A stretch of DNA of 64,000 nt, from assembly GCA_037577475.1 (NCBI GenBank), contig CM075184.1:4162594-4226593 (forward strand). Reading direction: 5' to 3'. Made by a program: the position numbers and the translations under genes. The first letter of the stretch is position 1, and each line of letters starts with the position of its first letter. Positions 1-12,311 of this stretch are shown here, in pieces. The notes below the pieces were generated by a model, which was not told the origin of the DNA, did not search any database, and saw only the letters and a program-made list of their open reading frames with translations. Source of the DNA: Chaunax sp. Z400. Its lineage: Eukaryota > Chordata > Actinopteri > Lophiiformes > Chaunacidae.

Positions 1-929
1 GTATGAGCTACATTTGTTGAACAATCAAATAAAGAAAATCAACAAAGGCTGCCTGTGTTCAAACTAGTCGGTATGAATATGAAAGATCCATAATTAGAAT
101 AGATTAGATTTACTTTATCACAATGCCAACAAAATTAATTGGAATTTGCAGTGCAGCTCTTAGAAAAACACATGTAAATAAAATAAATATAGAATGGACA
201 ACAATGCATAGAATATATCAAATATGCATTAAAAGAAAAGTAAACACAGTTATCATGAAGACATAGAGACACACATAATAAGATAAAAGCTCTAACACTC
301 GTCATAGTAGCTCTGTAGCAGTGCGACATCGCCTCCCCAGACAGAAGGTGAAGCCTCTGATAGGCCTTGTTCATGATATAGCAGGTGTTAACCTCCCACT
401 TCAATGTACGTCATATGGTGTTGCCACACCATACCACATCTACATATTCAAATAGCTGCACAGACTCAGAATGGGACGCACCATAATTGGTTTACAGTGG
501 AAACAGCAGAGGTGAGAGAACAGAACCCTGTGGAGTCCCGTGTTGAGCGTCAGAGGCCTGGAGGCCTATGCTGTAGGAAACATGTCCATCTCAACATCAT
601 ATGTGATTCCAGACCAGACAACAACAACAGACACACACTACAGGCCTGTAGTCGTTCTGACAGACAGCGACATAACAACAGCTGATTTAAAACATGCAGG
701 AACTCTGGACAGAGACCAGGTAAATATAATATGAGTGAAAACAGTGGAGAGCTGGTCGGTGCAGTGCTTTAGAGTAAAAGTGGAGACATGGTTTCATCCT
801 GCTGCTCTGTTTGTGGAGCAGATCTTTGACCTCATGCTCCTTAATCACAGGAGGGATGGCTGCTCGTCTCCATCTACTGCTTCAAGTTGTTTGTCTGACT
901 TCTGATTTGTCGTGTATTACATGCAAAAC
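1..929. other. Intergenic, no gene seen
   Basis: AT-rich sequence with short open frames only, none resembling a known protein and none flanked by convincing splice sites. No RNA gene or repeat is recognised here. Confidence 0.5.
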
Positions 930-1085
930 TCAGACTCATGCCGATGGTGAAGCTTCTTAGTCCACAAAACGTTTCTGAATCTTCACAGCAAAACAGTGTT
1001 GCAGCAATGGACAGATGTTATTCATTCATCTTCACTGCAGCCTCTGAGCTAAAGCATGCAACCTGTCAGAGGAAGGTGTTCTGAC
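930..1085 (+). repeat. Dispersed repeat family B, fragment
   Basis: Part of a family seen many times in this window. Its landmarks are a phrase like 'cttagtccacaaaac', then 'tctgaa/ggagcttcacagcaaaacag', then 'ttgcagca'. Other copies are near 1.6, 4.5, 31.0, 34.5, 47.2 and 58.0 kb. It is non-coding, and its class is not identified from sequence alone. Confidence 0.6.
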
Positions 1086-1159
1086 TAAAAGGTGTGAACA
1101 TTCACCGCTAGAGGAGATCAACTAGCACACAATCTCATCGAGATCAACCACAACTTCTA

Positions 1160-1440
1160 GCAGGTTAACTGTCATGGCTCTGCATTTAGTTTGTCGTTTT
1201 GTGTTTTATTTTGATAGCTGAGACATGACACGTCATGTCTTGTGCTTTAGACTTCTTGCCTTTGTTCTGTATTCCCTCCATTTGGATTTATTCTTGTCAC
1301 CTGTGCCCACCTGTCCTCCATGTCTCTCGTTATCTCTGTGTATTTTAGTTGGTGTCTTTCTGTTGACGGTTCATCGTGTTAATGTTTATGTTCATTTATC
1401 TCCACTCTAACTCTGCTGAATGTAATAAACACTGAAGTAT
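1160..1440 (+). repeat. Possible old retroelement tail
   Basis: A pyrimidine-rich stretch begins 'ctgtcatggctctg' and ends 'tgtaataaacactgaag'. This layout resembles a common class of fish interspersed repeats. There is no second copy in the window to prove it, so the call rests on general resemblance. Confidence 0.3.
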
Positions 1441-1470
1441 GCAGAGAGTGTGAGGTCTTATTGATCATGT

Positions 1471-1473
<3 letters not shown>

Positions 1474-1525
<52 letters not shown>
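1474..1525. repeat. (TG)n microsatellite
   Basis: About 26 uninterrupted TG dinucleotides. Confidence 0.97.
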
Positions 1526-1528
<3 letters not shown>

Positions 1529-1569
1529 CTCGTTCAAGCTTATGCAACTTCCTCAAATAGGTTGCAAGG

Positions 1570-1825
1570 CAACGCTTTTAGCTTCGTGGCTACAGTGAAG
1601 AATTCACCTTTAAAATGGTGCCAATAATGTCATTTTAAACCAATTTAGAGCTTCTGGAGACGTGGATTACACCATGTGAGCTGCATGTCATTTTATTTCT
1701 TAGTATTTGGTTGTCTTTTACATTATAAAACAAGTCCCCATCCCCTTCAGGTGTTTTGGAGAATGCTGTTGAAGCTCCTGAAGTGCTTGTGGAATAAAAC
1801 ACTTTTACTTTTTTTTAAATTCAAC
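1570..1825 (-). repeat. Dispersed repeat family B, reverse copy
   Basis: The reverse complement carries the family landmarks: a 'cagcattctcc' segment, 'ggggacttgtttta', and 'gtaatccacgtctccag'. It matches the reverse copy near 47.24-47.46 kb. Confidence 0.6.
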
Positions 1826-2449
1826 AAAGTTTTAGATTTTTGGATGCAGTTTGTGAACAGTATGAAAATTAATCAGTATAAATTGTTCCCAACCAACCAA
1901 CCAACAAACAAACACCAGTTTGTTTTGTTTGAGTGTTTTCCCCCTCTAAATTCTTAATTTGAATAATTTTCTCAAAGATGTAAGTGAATTTGTTTTTTCA
2001 AAAGAAACATGAAAAGATTAGAGAAAAGCCATGAATTTTCAACAGATTTTATATAATATAAAATTAAGTAAATAAACAGATGCCTAAAAACAGAAATATG
2101 TTCAAATATGTTCAGCAGTGTGATTTAACAAAAGTCTAGTTGAAAACATTTGATTTGCAGTAAATGGGTGGATTTTATTTTGTGTGTTTTAATGTGTTTC
2201 CACCAAAAGCATCATTTATCCAGCAGCCCAGAGGTAAAACTAACCTGCTGCCAGTATTGATGGTTTGTCCTGCAGCACCTGTGTGGATTGGGTTCAGAGG
2301 TCACAGTCACAGGCAATCAGGAGTAAATGGAGCCTGTGGAACTCGAGACAACCGGCTAAGAGCCTTAGAACAACGCAAGGCCGCCGCCTGTATGTGTGCA
2401 TTTCACTCAACATTAGTCGCTGTAACAGGATTATTTCTCGTTTATTTCT

Positions 2450-3520
2450 AAGCATCTGACCTCACTGTTGATCCCGTTATCCTCACTTTTCCTCACGACT
2501 CCTCCAAAAAAAGTCCCATCTCTTATTTTCAACCAGATAAAATGATCCCTGAGTGATTTCCAATCCTTTTATCGCCTCAATAAGGTTTAACACTTCTTCA
2601 GTCAGCTCCGTCCCCGGTTCATCCACAGCCTGATCCGACGCTGTTATTATCTCATCGACTCTCCAAACGCCAGGAATCATAACAGCCTGTGGGAGGCGTC
2701 CCGAAGGCAGGCGGAGGAAGGTGGCGTCTCGCTCCAGGAGGAGGAAGACACATATCAAAGAGGCATTAAATGCACTGATCCATCGTGCTTTAACTCAGTC
2801 TTACATCATCATAAAACATCATCCAATTTACCAGCACTGTCAGAGAGGAGCCATAACACATTTGCATAATGCAGCGTCTCCACTATGTTAATTCTGCCTC
2901 AGCTCAGCTGTACACAAGGCCTCTTTCTGGACTTATTTTATCTCTTTAGTGTGTGTGCATGAGTGCAGTGCACCATGGTAGCATGTCAATGACTGGGAAA
3001 CATTATGGAGGCTCTCCAAAGCCCTCCAAGCTCTCCATACAGATGCAGTGATACCGCAGGGCATCAGAGGAGGAGTAATAGAAACACATTACTGCTGAAA
3101 TCATATTGCTACTGAGGGGTGTAAGTTACCGGGGTAAATGGATGGAGCACACAGGGGGAGAGGAGGAGGAGGCGGGGGTGAGGTGGGGGTGAGGTTCAGC
3201 CTCTCTACGATTTACATTGACGTGATCTCTTTTTGAATTTCTGGCTGTGTGAAATACGGCGAATGATGTGATTAAAATGTGCCTGGGCTGGGTTCTGAGG
3301 CAGGGCGGCGCTCGCTGGCTCTACCTCTGGGATCTGTGCTGAGAAACGTTCCTACAGAGCCTCTGACATCGTTGGATATCCTCCATGTGTGGCTTTCAGT
3401 GAGATGATTTTTATCCACGCTGGTGTCTAAAGTGATGTCAGTTTGTCCATCACGTTGGTCCAGACTGAGAAATCTCAACTCCAGGATGCTGTCAGGAACT
3501 TTCACTGACTGTTGGGATCA
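2450..3520. other. Intergenic, complex sequence without a recognised gene
   Basis: Balanced, non-repetitive sequence with a purine-rich run near 3,150-3,195. Open frames are short and unrecognised. It could contain conserved non-coding sequence, but this cannot be decided without comparison to other fish. Confidence 0.35.
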
Positions 3521-3791
3521 CTCACTTTTCCTGCAGCACCACCCTGAGGTTTTAGGCTTCAATTGATTCCATATAATTTTCTACAGATGTCCATGTGGCC
3601 CTACTGAATAATGACTTGGTGATCCCCATGACTTTTCCTCTCAACCCAGTCTCCCAGACATCACACTTAGCCCTTTGTTTACACGACAACAGTTTTGCTG
3701 AAAAAGGAGACATTTTTTCTTTGCGTTTTGAAAAAGTTCTGTGTTTACACTGCATTGTTTTCAAAACGATCCTCATCCACATGGATCTGCA

Positions 3792-3887
3792 AATACATAT
3801 ACATACATACATACATACATATATATATATATATATGTATGTATGTATGTATGTATATGTATATATATATGTATATATGTGTATATG

Positions 3888-3919
<32 letters not shown>

Positions 3920-3967
3920 TGTATGTATATGTATATATATATATGTATATGTATATATGTATATATG

Positions 3968-3999
<32 letters not shown>

Positions 4000-4058
4000 T
4001 GTATATGTATATATATATATATGTATATGTATATATGTATATATGTATATATATATAT
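3792..4058. repeat. GTAT/ATAC compound microsatellite
   Basis: Alternating blocks of (GTAT)n, (TATA)n and ATAC. The array is open in several frames on both strands and gives Tyr/Ile/Cys/Val-rich translations that are artefacts of the repeat. Confidence 0.97.
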
Positions 4059-4169
4059 GGTTTCTTGCATGTGAAACATGAATGCCATATCCTTTAATGT
4101 TTAATAGATAACGATGCCTTGTAATCCCATTAGAGATGGGTCATGGTGAAATCTATTGTATTTAACTAA

Positions 4170-4480
4170 CCAATCAGAATGATGCTCAGTACAGGCCACG
4201 CCTTCATCAAAACTGACCAATCATATAATTGTGTTTAGCTTTCCTGGCTTTCTCTGCCCCTCCACAAAGTTTGGTGGAAAACGGTTCTGTAGTTTTTTGT
4301 GTAGTTAAGGAAGGATAAAAACAAACAAACAAACAACACCCTGTCTCTAAATATTAAAGAAAACAGGAAAGATAATTCTGGATCCACACAAGCATTTAAT
4401 GGTTTCTTTCCTGGCCCATCCCCCACCCTTCCAGCAAGTTTTGTGAAAATTTGGTTAGAAGTTTTTAAGGAATCCTTTCT
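4170..4480 (-). repeat. Dispersed repeat family A, reverse copy
   Basis: Contains 'cccctccacaaagtttggtgg', a run of 'aaac' units, and 'ttgtgaaaatttggttagaag'. These are landmarks of a family with other copies near 11.2, 15.2, 29.2, 36.1, 50.2 and 54.0 kb. On the reverse strand the family reads (GTTT)n, then 'ggattacacaaaaact', then 'acttggtggaagg'. Confidence 0.55.
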
Positions 4481-4514
4481 AAAAACTAAAGAAACAAATG
4501 CTGATTGAAAGTTG

Positions 4515-4700
4515 AAACATTCCTGGAGCTTCAGAGCAAATCAGCGCTGCAGCATTCTCCTTAATACCTGTTTTCAAATGTAATGTACAGCACATATGGC
4601 GTAATCCAAGTCTCCAGAAGGCCAGAGATCCCACACTGATTTGAAAATATGTTATTTACACCTTTTTTATAAACTGACATTTTTAACATTGCCTCTAATT
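4515..4700 (+). repeat. Dispersed repeat family B copy
   Basis: Landmarks in order are 'cctggagcttcagagcaaa', 'gctgcagcattctcctta', 'gcgtaatccaagtctccag' and 'gatttgaaaatatgttattta'. It lies directly after a family A fragment. Confidence 0.65.
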
Positions 4701-5384
4701 AAAAATGGTCAGTATTGGGTTCTTTAACACTGTTTAAAATATTAAAACCAATTTAATTTTAATGTTAAACCAATTTTCACTACCTGAATGAAACACTGTG
4801 GAGGACGTGGGCTTCAAGTGTTTTAGCAAAACAACGATCAAAACTTAAACCAAAGGTAAACTAGAACAATAAAATCTTCACAGACCTTTAAAGAGGCTGT
4901 AATTTCATTGTTATGTGACAAAAGGATGGATTTATTTAAAGTAGAAACCAATACCTACAATATTTATGAATTGAATTTATTTATTTTGAACATGGAAATA
5001 AAACAGATAAATGAGGAGAACAAACAAAACAAGACAAATATAGAAGTATATAAGCCTTCCTAACCCTTTCTCACTACTCCTCCATGAAATCATATCACAT
5101 TTATAAACAAATTAAGGGTGCATACTGTATGAGACTGAGATCTGAAACATGTCTCCTCTTTAATTTCAGGAAATAAGGTCCACCTCCACATTAGAAACCT
5201 TCTGCCCTCATGTCACACATTGTCCTGTACTGCATCAGCGCCAACGATGGATCAAACTGTTTATGGCAGCAAAGAGCCCGTTTGAGTCACTTCATAATTC
5301 TGCAGGCCTCACTGGTCATTTGCTGCCACCTGGTGGCCACAGGGCTGCTGTGCATGCTGCTAACAGGGCAAGAATAAGAAAGGG
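4701..5384. other. Intergenic, no gene seen
   Basis: AT-rich sequence with short unrecognised frames and no repeat identified. Confidence 0.45.
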
Positions 5385-5570
5385 TGTGTGCAACATGAGG
5401 CAGTGGGGTTCTGCACTGTCGCCTCACAGCAAGAGGGTTGTTGGTTCAAATCCAGATCTTCCATCCAAACACACACTATATCAGTGAATTGGTGATTCTT
5501 AATTTAACATAGGTGTGAATGAGAAAATGACTGGTTGTTTGTCTCTCCAGCCTGTTCATCTATGTTTTGT
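5385..5570 (+). repeat. tRNA-derived SINE-like element, diverged
   Basis: Contains 'gcactgtcgcctcacagc' followed by a perfect RNA polymerase III B box (GGTTCAAATCC, 5443-5453). Downstream are 'gtgaattggtgattctta' and 'ggtgtgaatgagaaaatgac', an order typical of a widespread fish interspersed repeat. It is degenerate, and a functional tRNA fold is not seen. Confidence 0.65.
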
Positions 5571-6665
5571 GGAAGTCGTGACATCATCAGTTTTTTCAGT
5601 AGGACATTAATTAGACCCGGTAAATTATCGCCTTGACCAGGTCTTTTCAATCATGCAGAAAAAAATCTCACCAACATCATGGTTTACTCTGAAATGCACC
5701 AATGACTGTTATTTCTATGTTATGACTAAATGATGGTTATTCATTATTTAACATGTTTTGGTTGTGGGTACTTTGAAAAGTCTATTCAGTGAATCACATG
5801 ATTGTTTCAGTAGATTAGAGCTAGTGAATAGAAATGACAGGGTTTTTAAAAAGAAGCGTTTCCACTGTTGCTCAGTATAATTGATGATACATTTTGTTAC
5901 ACCATGAACACTGAGTTCTGATTGAGTTATTTTCTGATCATTCAGGTTTTAGTGACGATGCTGTTGGCAGAAGTATGAACTCTCAGAGTTTACTTTAATA
6001 AACCAATAACTCCAATAAACAGATTGCCTTGTTTACAATCTGTTTACTTGTCTGACCCTTAACGCCTCTGTGTTCCCGGATCTCAGTCATTACTCTGGTG
6101 AGTATGGTGTCATCATAACTAAAAGAAATGAAGGACAAAACCATGACACTAAGATGCTGCAATAAGCAAGAATCACCCAATCATTTCTTGGGGCAGATAC
6201 AATAGATGCTTGCGAAAGCAGAAAACATAAAAACATATTTTAGAGCAGCGTTTTGAGAAACCGTCTCTCAACAGTTCTTGGGTTTGAATGCTGCTGCAGT
6301 AAACAGGCAGTCCTGTCAGCTTATTTACTGCTACTTTAATGAAGTCAGACAATAAATGTCTGTCCAGACACAGCATCAGCTGTAACCCACCAACACATGA
6401 ACGGTGTCGTCACAAGGACAGAGGTGCTGCTCGTCAACATGGCAAGGGCTCGGTCAAAGTCTGCAAACTTTTTTCTTCTTCTTCTTCAAAAAGAAAAAAC
6501 TGTCAGCAGCCGTCAGTCTGTCAGCGATGAGACGCAGCTCCATTCGCACCTCAGGCAACCTCTGCATCCAGATGATTTAGTGTCAGTCATGGACATTAGA
6601 AGTGATGGGCTGGGCCTTATAGATGAGTGATATCTGATGGACAGGAGTGTTCCTGTAGACTTCAT
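5571..6665. other. Intergenic, no gene seen
   Basis: Unique sequence with short frames only and no recognisable protein, RNA or repeat. Confidence 0.4.
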
Positions 6666-6667
6666 CT

Positions 6668-6786
6668 CCCCCTGTGTGTGTGTGTGAAAGAGAGAGAGGT
6701 ATAGTGTGTCTGTGTGTGTCTGGTGTCTGTAGTCCCTCTCAAACCGTTTTGTCTGTTTTTTGTGTGTGTGTGTGTGTGTGTGTGTG
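6668..6786. repeat. TG-rich simple sequence
   Basis: Two TG runs (about 6674-6686 and 6762-6786) separated by GT-rich and purine-rich sequence. Confidence 0.85.
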
Positions 6787-6814
6787 ACAATAGATTCTCT
6801 GTGTGTTGGAAGTG

Positions 6815-7190
6815 TGTATTCGGCCCGTCCCCCTTGGGGGTGGTTGTCAGGGGGGCCCTGCCTTCTCCGTTGCGTAGCAGGCCCTGTGCTGGGGGCTTGG
6901 GCGGGTCTCAGGTAGGCGGGGTCTTGGGGCTGTGGCCTCTGCTTGTGCTTTGGGGGGGCTGGCCTCTGGTCAGGCCGGGGGTCTGCTGTCTCCTGTCCTT
7001 CTGTGGGCCAGCTCTTGACCGGGGCGCTCCCTCTGTGGCCCCTGGCTGGCTTTCCCTTGGGCTGGACGTGTGGTTCGCCAGGGGCCACATGACCTCTGGC
7101 CCTTCATGCTCTGTGGGGCCGTGGGGCGCTGTGGTTGTTTAGGTCCTTCTCTGCCTACTGCTGGCGGTCGGCGTGGTGCTTACAGGTTCC
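6815..7190. repeat. GC-rich block, probable repeat fragment
   Basis: This block is much richer in G and C than its surroundings. It has G runs such as 'gctttgggggggctgg' and ends sharply near 7,190. The reverse strand is open for 191 codons (6513-7088), with a Pro/Gln/Arg-rich translation of no recognised domain. The abrupt composition change suggests an inserted repeat (possibly retroelement 5' sequence) more than a CpG-island gene start, since no gene follows. Confidence 0.4.
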
Positions 7191-8990
7191 CTGGACATGT
7201 GTCTGGACCTGAACATATCTGCAAGTTATGGATGTTGAAAAATTGTCGTCAGTGTTTCCATAATGGGAACATATGCAACTTATCTGTTACAATGACCTGG
7301 TCATATGTCCCAGTAGTTTTGTTTCTTCTGCTGTCGAATCTTGTGCCAAAGCACCTTTTCAACAGGTTCCACATTTCCCCATTTCTCTGAGAAGTATTTG
7401 CTTGGTTTAGCTTCTGAATTTAAGGGTTTTCTAACTTTTAGAAGGACTGTTCTATTTTGTTCTTATTTTCTGTGTCCTGTGGAGATAAGCACAGTGACGC
7501 TGCATCTTTAGCCTGACTATGAAACTCAAAAGAAAACTTCTTCCATGGAAGGGACAAAACTATTAACAGTAGACTGACTTCATGCAGCTGCCTTGAGTTG
7601 TGCGACAGTAGAGACACACATATCTACAGTTCTCCTACTGGACTTTCTCAACAGTTCAGATGTTGTGGCCGCCTCATCCACAGATCTACATTAGCTGTCA
7701 CTGCCTCTCCTGCATCGCTTAAATTAACATCAGTGTCAACTTATTCATCTTTATATTCAGTATGTTTGGTGTTCAAATGTTTCCTAAAAGCAGAAAAAGT
7801 ACCAAACACATGGCCACATCCAGCCTGAGCACATTTAAGACCAAGACTTTTTCCAGGCAAGTAACCGTGAACTATTCATAAATGCTGAACAAGCATATTA
7901 GAACTGGTGAATTCAGCCTGACATACAAAACACCTCATGGAGGAGAAACTTCAAGCATCAATGAAGCAACCTTGCCCTAACTTCAGCAACACAAAGGAAG
8001 GCAAACAGTATTAATCTCTGTCAATAAAAGGTTCCACTAAAATACATTGGCACTGACACAATTGTAGTCCTGGTGCTGTGCCTGTCTGCAGCTTGTCGGA
8101 ACATGAACACTAACAAGACATTGCATCTTTAGCATCACACTCGTGGTGCTATATGTTGTTTAAGCTGCAGAAAGATCGAGACAAAACACTCAATTTGACA
8201 CTTGTGTGTAGATGCAGTTGTGTGTCTGGAGAGATCAGTAGTCTGGCTTAAAGCCCTCCCACAGATTTGTTTTAAGGAAGGAAAGGGTGACAGAAATAAA
8301 CCGTCCAATGACAAAGCACCTCAGAGACCCATCCTCTGAGGAATCTGTAACCACATTAAGTAGATGACAGGTGAGGTATACAGATATTCTTATATATAAA
8401 AGTCTGACTTGAAAAGTATGAATGTTACTTTTTAAGAAGCTTTAAATGACCCTATATATTATGGGAAATAATAAGATAGATTAAGTTACTCTTCTAATGC
8501 ATGTGTGTGAATAAATGGACAATTAATCACAGATTAAAAGGCTGGGCAGGCTGGGCAGGGCTGACGACTGACTGGTCTGACTGGTCCCTATCAGTTGTAA
8601 AGTTCATGAAGACAGCAAAATAACTCAAACATGAATAAAGTCCCCAAAGATGAATCCTCTGAAGTAATAAGTTAATGTGTGATGATCACTGCAGTTGAAC
8701 AACAACAAAAACACCCACCACTTCATCCCTTTTGGAACACAGGTCTTTGACTTGTACTAATCCAAAGAGCTTTGACAGTAGAATACACAAAATATACACA
8801 AAAAGAAGATCGATCCTACGTTTGAAGACCTGCCTTTTTTTTTCTGTGACTCTAACCCATTAAAATTGAGACCTTTTAACTTTTCCAACTTGGTTGAGTG
8901 ACTGGACCAGGATTTTTCTGGGCTCTTTTTGGTCATGATTCTTCCACCTTCTTTTGTTTCGTTTCCTTCCATGGTGGTTTTTCCTCTTCG
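7191..8990. other. Intergenic, no gene seen
   Basis: AT-leaning sequence with short unrecognised open frames and no clear repeat. Confidence 0.4.
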
Positions 8991-9511
8991 CCTCAGTCCA
9001 TCTTAAATGAGGTTTTCAGCCTTGTCCCTTGGTTCAGAGATTTCTTCAGATTCTCTGAATCTTTTCATGATATTGTTACTGCAGACGATGAAATCCACAA
9101 ATCATTTTTTATTTTACGTTGAGAAACATTATTCTTAAATTGTTGCACTATTTTGCAGTGCAGTCTTTCACAGAGTGGTGAACCCCTCCCCATCTTTACT
9201 TCAGACAGACTCAGCCTCTCTGATGCACTTTTTTAAACCAGTCATGTTACTCACCTGTTTCCAGTTAACCTCATTAATGTTGAGATGTTTTTCACTACTT
9301 TTAGAGTCTTTTGTTGACACTGTCCCAACTTTTTAGAAATGTGTTGCTGTCATCAAATTCAAAATGGGCTTATAGTTTTTAAAAAACAATGAAATTTCTC
9401 ATTTTCAACATTTTATATGTTGTCTTTTTGCTATTTTCAATTAAATATGAGGTTTCAATGTTTTGCAATTCATCACATTCTGGATGTCACATTTTTGGAT
9501 ACGAGGTTGTA
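8985..9511 (-). mobile_element. Tc1/mariner-type transposon remnant (copy 1)
   Basis: Reverse-complement relative of the element at 28089-29109. Shared segments include 'gtcccttggttcagag', 'tctgaatcttttcatgat/aatgat', 'cagacgatgaaatccac', 'cacagagtggtgaac' and 'atgaggtttcaatgttttgca'. It ends at 9511 in 'ggttgta', the expected inverted terminus followed by TA. It keeps only one end, and the part equivalent to 28525-28785 is missing. No intact transposase frame remains. Confidence 0.75.
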
Positions 9512-9984
9512 ATAAATAATGAATAAACAAATCGTTTCAAACCCCGAAGCTCAGATTTTTACAACAATACAGGAACCTTTCAGTTTATAAACTTCAATGT
9601 AAAAATTAAAATTGTAATTTCAACTCAGATGGTAACCAGAAGTCTTTAAGAATGTAGGGGTCTTTGAAAGAACACTTCTGATGCAGATGATCTTTAACGT
9701 TGCTGAAGAAGGAGAAAAATGATCTACAGAAATGGGAAGTGTTAATTTCATTAATTAAAAGGGTCAACTACTAAAGTCTACTAAATACTAAAAGGAATTT
9801 TGCAAGCAAACTTCATGTATTTCATAATTTCAGACTACACCAAAAAAAAGCCAGATTTTAGAAAAATCTGTCCTGACGTGTTGACTTTTCAAATCTAGAG
9901 CTCATCAAAATGCAGGACATGGTCTCAATATGTGGGACGGGGAAAAAAGCATAAAAATGCTGTGCAGTCCCGCATAAAGCAGGA

Positions 9985-10140
9985 CATCTGGTCACCCTTT
10001 GTCACCCTGTGAAGAACTAGCGATCTGTCCAGGTTGCACCCCACCTCCCACATCTGTCCAGGTTGCACCCCACCACCCACCTCCACCCACTTTCAGCTGG
10101 GAAAAGCTCCAGCCTACCTGCAAAGGATAAGCGGTTATGG
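9985..10140 (+). repeat. Retroposon 3'-tail-like repeat with internal duplication
   Basis: Reads 'ctgtccaggttgcacccc' twice, then 'cagctgggaaaagctccag' and 'aaaggataagcggttatgg'. This order is typical of an abundant fish retroposon tail. The doubled segment (about 10026-10054 and 10055-10083) is a local tandem duplication. Confidence 0.7.
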
Positions 10141-10660
10141 AAACTTTTATAATATATACTATTATTATAGGTATTTTAAACTAAAAATTACAGAGTATAC
10201 TTTCAGTCTACTTTTTTAACTACTTAACAAAATTATACTCAAGTATACTTGGCTTATACTGACAAGTATACAGAAAAGTCTATTTGAAATATTCTTGTAC
10301 TTGACTGAGATATACTTCGTAAAAGTTTAATAGTATATCCTTATACTGAAAGTAAACTAAAAAGTGGACTAGAAGTATGTAACTATACCTATAAGTTCAC
10401 TTAATATATATAATAATATAGTTCACAGTAGAGTTGCAGTGTAAAATAAAAGTTAGACATAATTAGTTGTGTACTAAAAGTTTACTACTCTTACATTTGA
10501 AGCATACTTAAAAATATACTTTTGTAAACTAAAAAGTGACCAATTTAGACCCAAGAAGTATTAAAATAGTACACCAGGAGGTATACTGTTAGTGCAGTGA
10601 TATTACTATACTTACAACATAAAATATATTTGAAGAATACTTCTTTTTGTAAGGATGGCC
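10141..10660. repeat. AT-rich MITE-like repeat with AAGTATACTT motifs
   Basis: Many near-palindromic 'agtatact/aagtatac' words run through about 500 bp, ending 'ttctttttgtaagg'. This resembles short non-autonomous DNA transposons of fish. No coding capacity and no certain terminal inverted repeat was established. Confidence 0.45.
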
Positions 10661-11149
10661 CAGTGTCATGAATATTTTACATCTATTTTGACATGTCCTT
10701 TTATGGCAGCGATTACTTTTCCAAATATATGATATGATTGAATTTTAATTAATATATAATATATATTTGTTTATTCATTCTATTCTCTATTTGAATCTTT
10801 CAACACTTTAATTTACTTCCCTTTGTTATCATATTCTGTTCCACCTTTTATGTGAGGTTGCTAAATTGTTGTTCTGCAAATTGAAATGCAAAAATATTAT
10901 CAATAGATAAAAAGAAAAAGCAAAGCGACTGCGGTGCAATGAAAACTCAAACTCCACATCTGATTTCATTTAATTGTTTAGTGGAGACAAGGTGTTTGTC
11001 TAACCTGACACACTGAATTGAAATGAGAAAAATGTTTATTTATTTCTACACTACTAAAAGCAGTGCTGTGTGTCTAATAGAAAATGAGAAGTAAAATAAA
11101 ATAATGATAATAATTACTATTATTATTATTTGAAAAACTTGGCATAGAA
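10661..11149. other. Intergenic, no gene seen
   Basis: AT-rich unique sequence with no recognised feature. Confidence 0.4.
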
Positions 11150-11285
11150 ATTGGTGGGTAGTTTTTGCATAATTAGGAAAAATGTTGAAAATCCAGCCCC
11201 TTACCTGGATCCTCACCAAGATGAGCTCTTTCTGTTTCTCTCTTGTTTAATTCGGCTGACAAACAAACAAACAAACAAACCTACC
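11150..11285 (-). repeat. Dispersed repeat family A, reverse copy
   Basis: Landmarks are 'gtttttgcataattagg', 'aaaatgttgaaaatcc', 'cctggatcctcacc' and five 'caaa' units. The same order occurs at 29.15-29.33 kb. Confidence 0.6.
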
Positions 11286-12311
11286 AATGGACATGGGTGG
11301 AGATAAATTAAAATAATAATTCTTTTAATCAGTTCTCTAAAGTCTTTGGCTGCTGATCAGACTGCTTTCTTTTCTCTTCCTCCTAAAGACATCTCATTAA
11401 CAGATGATGAAGACAGGTGCTCTTCCTCTCCGAGTTAAAGCTGTGTATTTACACAGAAATCCACATCTGTGTCTTTATGTGACAGAAGGAGGAACAAGAA
11501 CCCAGAAGTTCATGTTGTAATGATGCAGGGAGATCTGAGGCATGAAGATGAGATTAGCTCTGAGCTAAATGAATCAAAGCTCTGACTTCAGTATGTGTGT
11601 TTTCTGTTTGCCCTGCAGGCCTCTAACACTTTGATGAGCCTGTTTCATCCTCTGTTAGCTGCAGAAAAGAAAGATAGCTGTTCCCAGTAGCAGAGGATAA
11701 ACAGACTTCTAGTAAATTCTATTATTATTATCTAAACATTGGAAACATTACACCTTTTACTAAAACAATGACACAGCAATTTATTTTTATTTTTATGCAT
11801 CTCAAAACATTTTCAGTGCAGACACATTTATCATATTCAGCCTTACTCAAACACTACAGATGTCCTGTATGCAATCTACAACATGTACGAGGCTGTTTCT
11901 TCTGTACATGTTTTTGTTGCTGTTTTTATTCAAAGGCCCAAAGAAGGACTTTTGTAAAACACGTTCTTGTTGTACAAACTCAAAATGTTCTTCTCTTGTT
12001 TTGAATGTAAATAATAAGGAATAAAAACTCCATTATCATCCTCAAAAAACAAAACTAATATCTAAGTCACCATTAACAAACCTGGCAGCCTTAGAAGAAG
12101 AACTGACTTTGATATACAGTCAAACTTATTTTTAAATATGTTTTATATGTATGTATTGCTTGTCAATATAAGTTAATCTAATTGCATATTGTTTCAAATG
12201 TAAACTGATCTGATTATAGTTAATATTTTTTGTAATCTGATACATATATATACAGTATATCTGACATAATCCTGATTAAATGTAATCACTACAATCCAAC
12301 ACTGGAGGATT
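11286..12311. other. Intergenic, no gene seen
   Basis: Unique AT-rich sequence. The longest open frame (11768-12004) has no recognisable domain. Confidence 0.4.

Noticed and set aside
3552..4097. Several overlapping Tyr/Ile/Cys-rich frames on both strands
   Set aside because: Artefacts of the GTAT/ATAC microsatellite.
5443..5453. B box as part of a functional tRNA gene
   Set aside because: No cloverleaf could be drawn around it, and the downstream sequence is a SINE-like body.
6513..7088. 191-codon Pro/Gln/Arg-rich minus-strand frame
   Set aside because: Follows from GC-rich composition and TG repeats; no recognised domain and no gene context.
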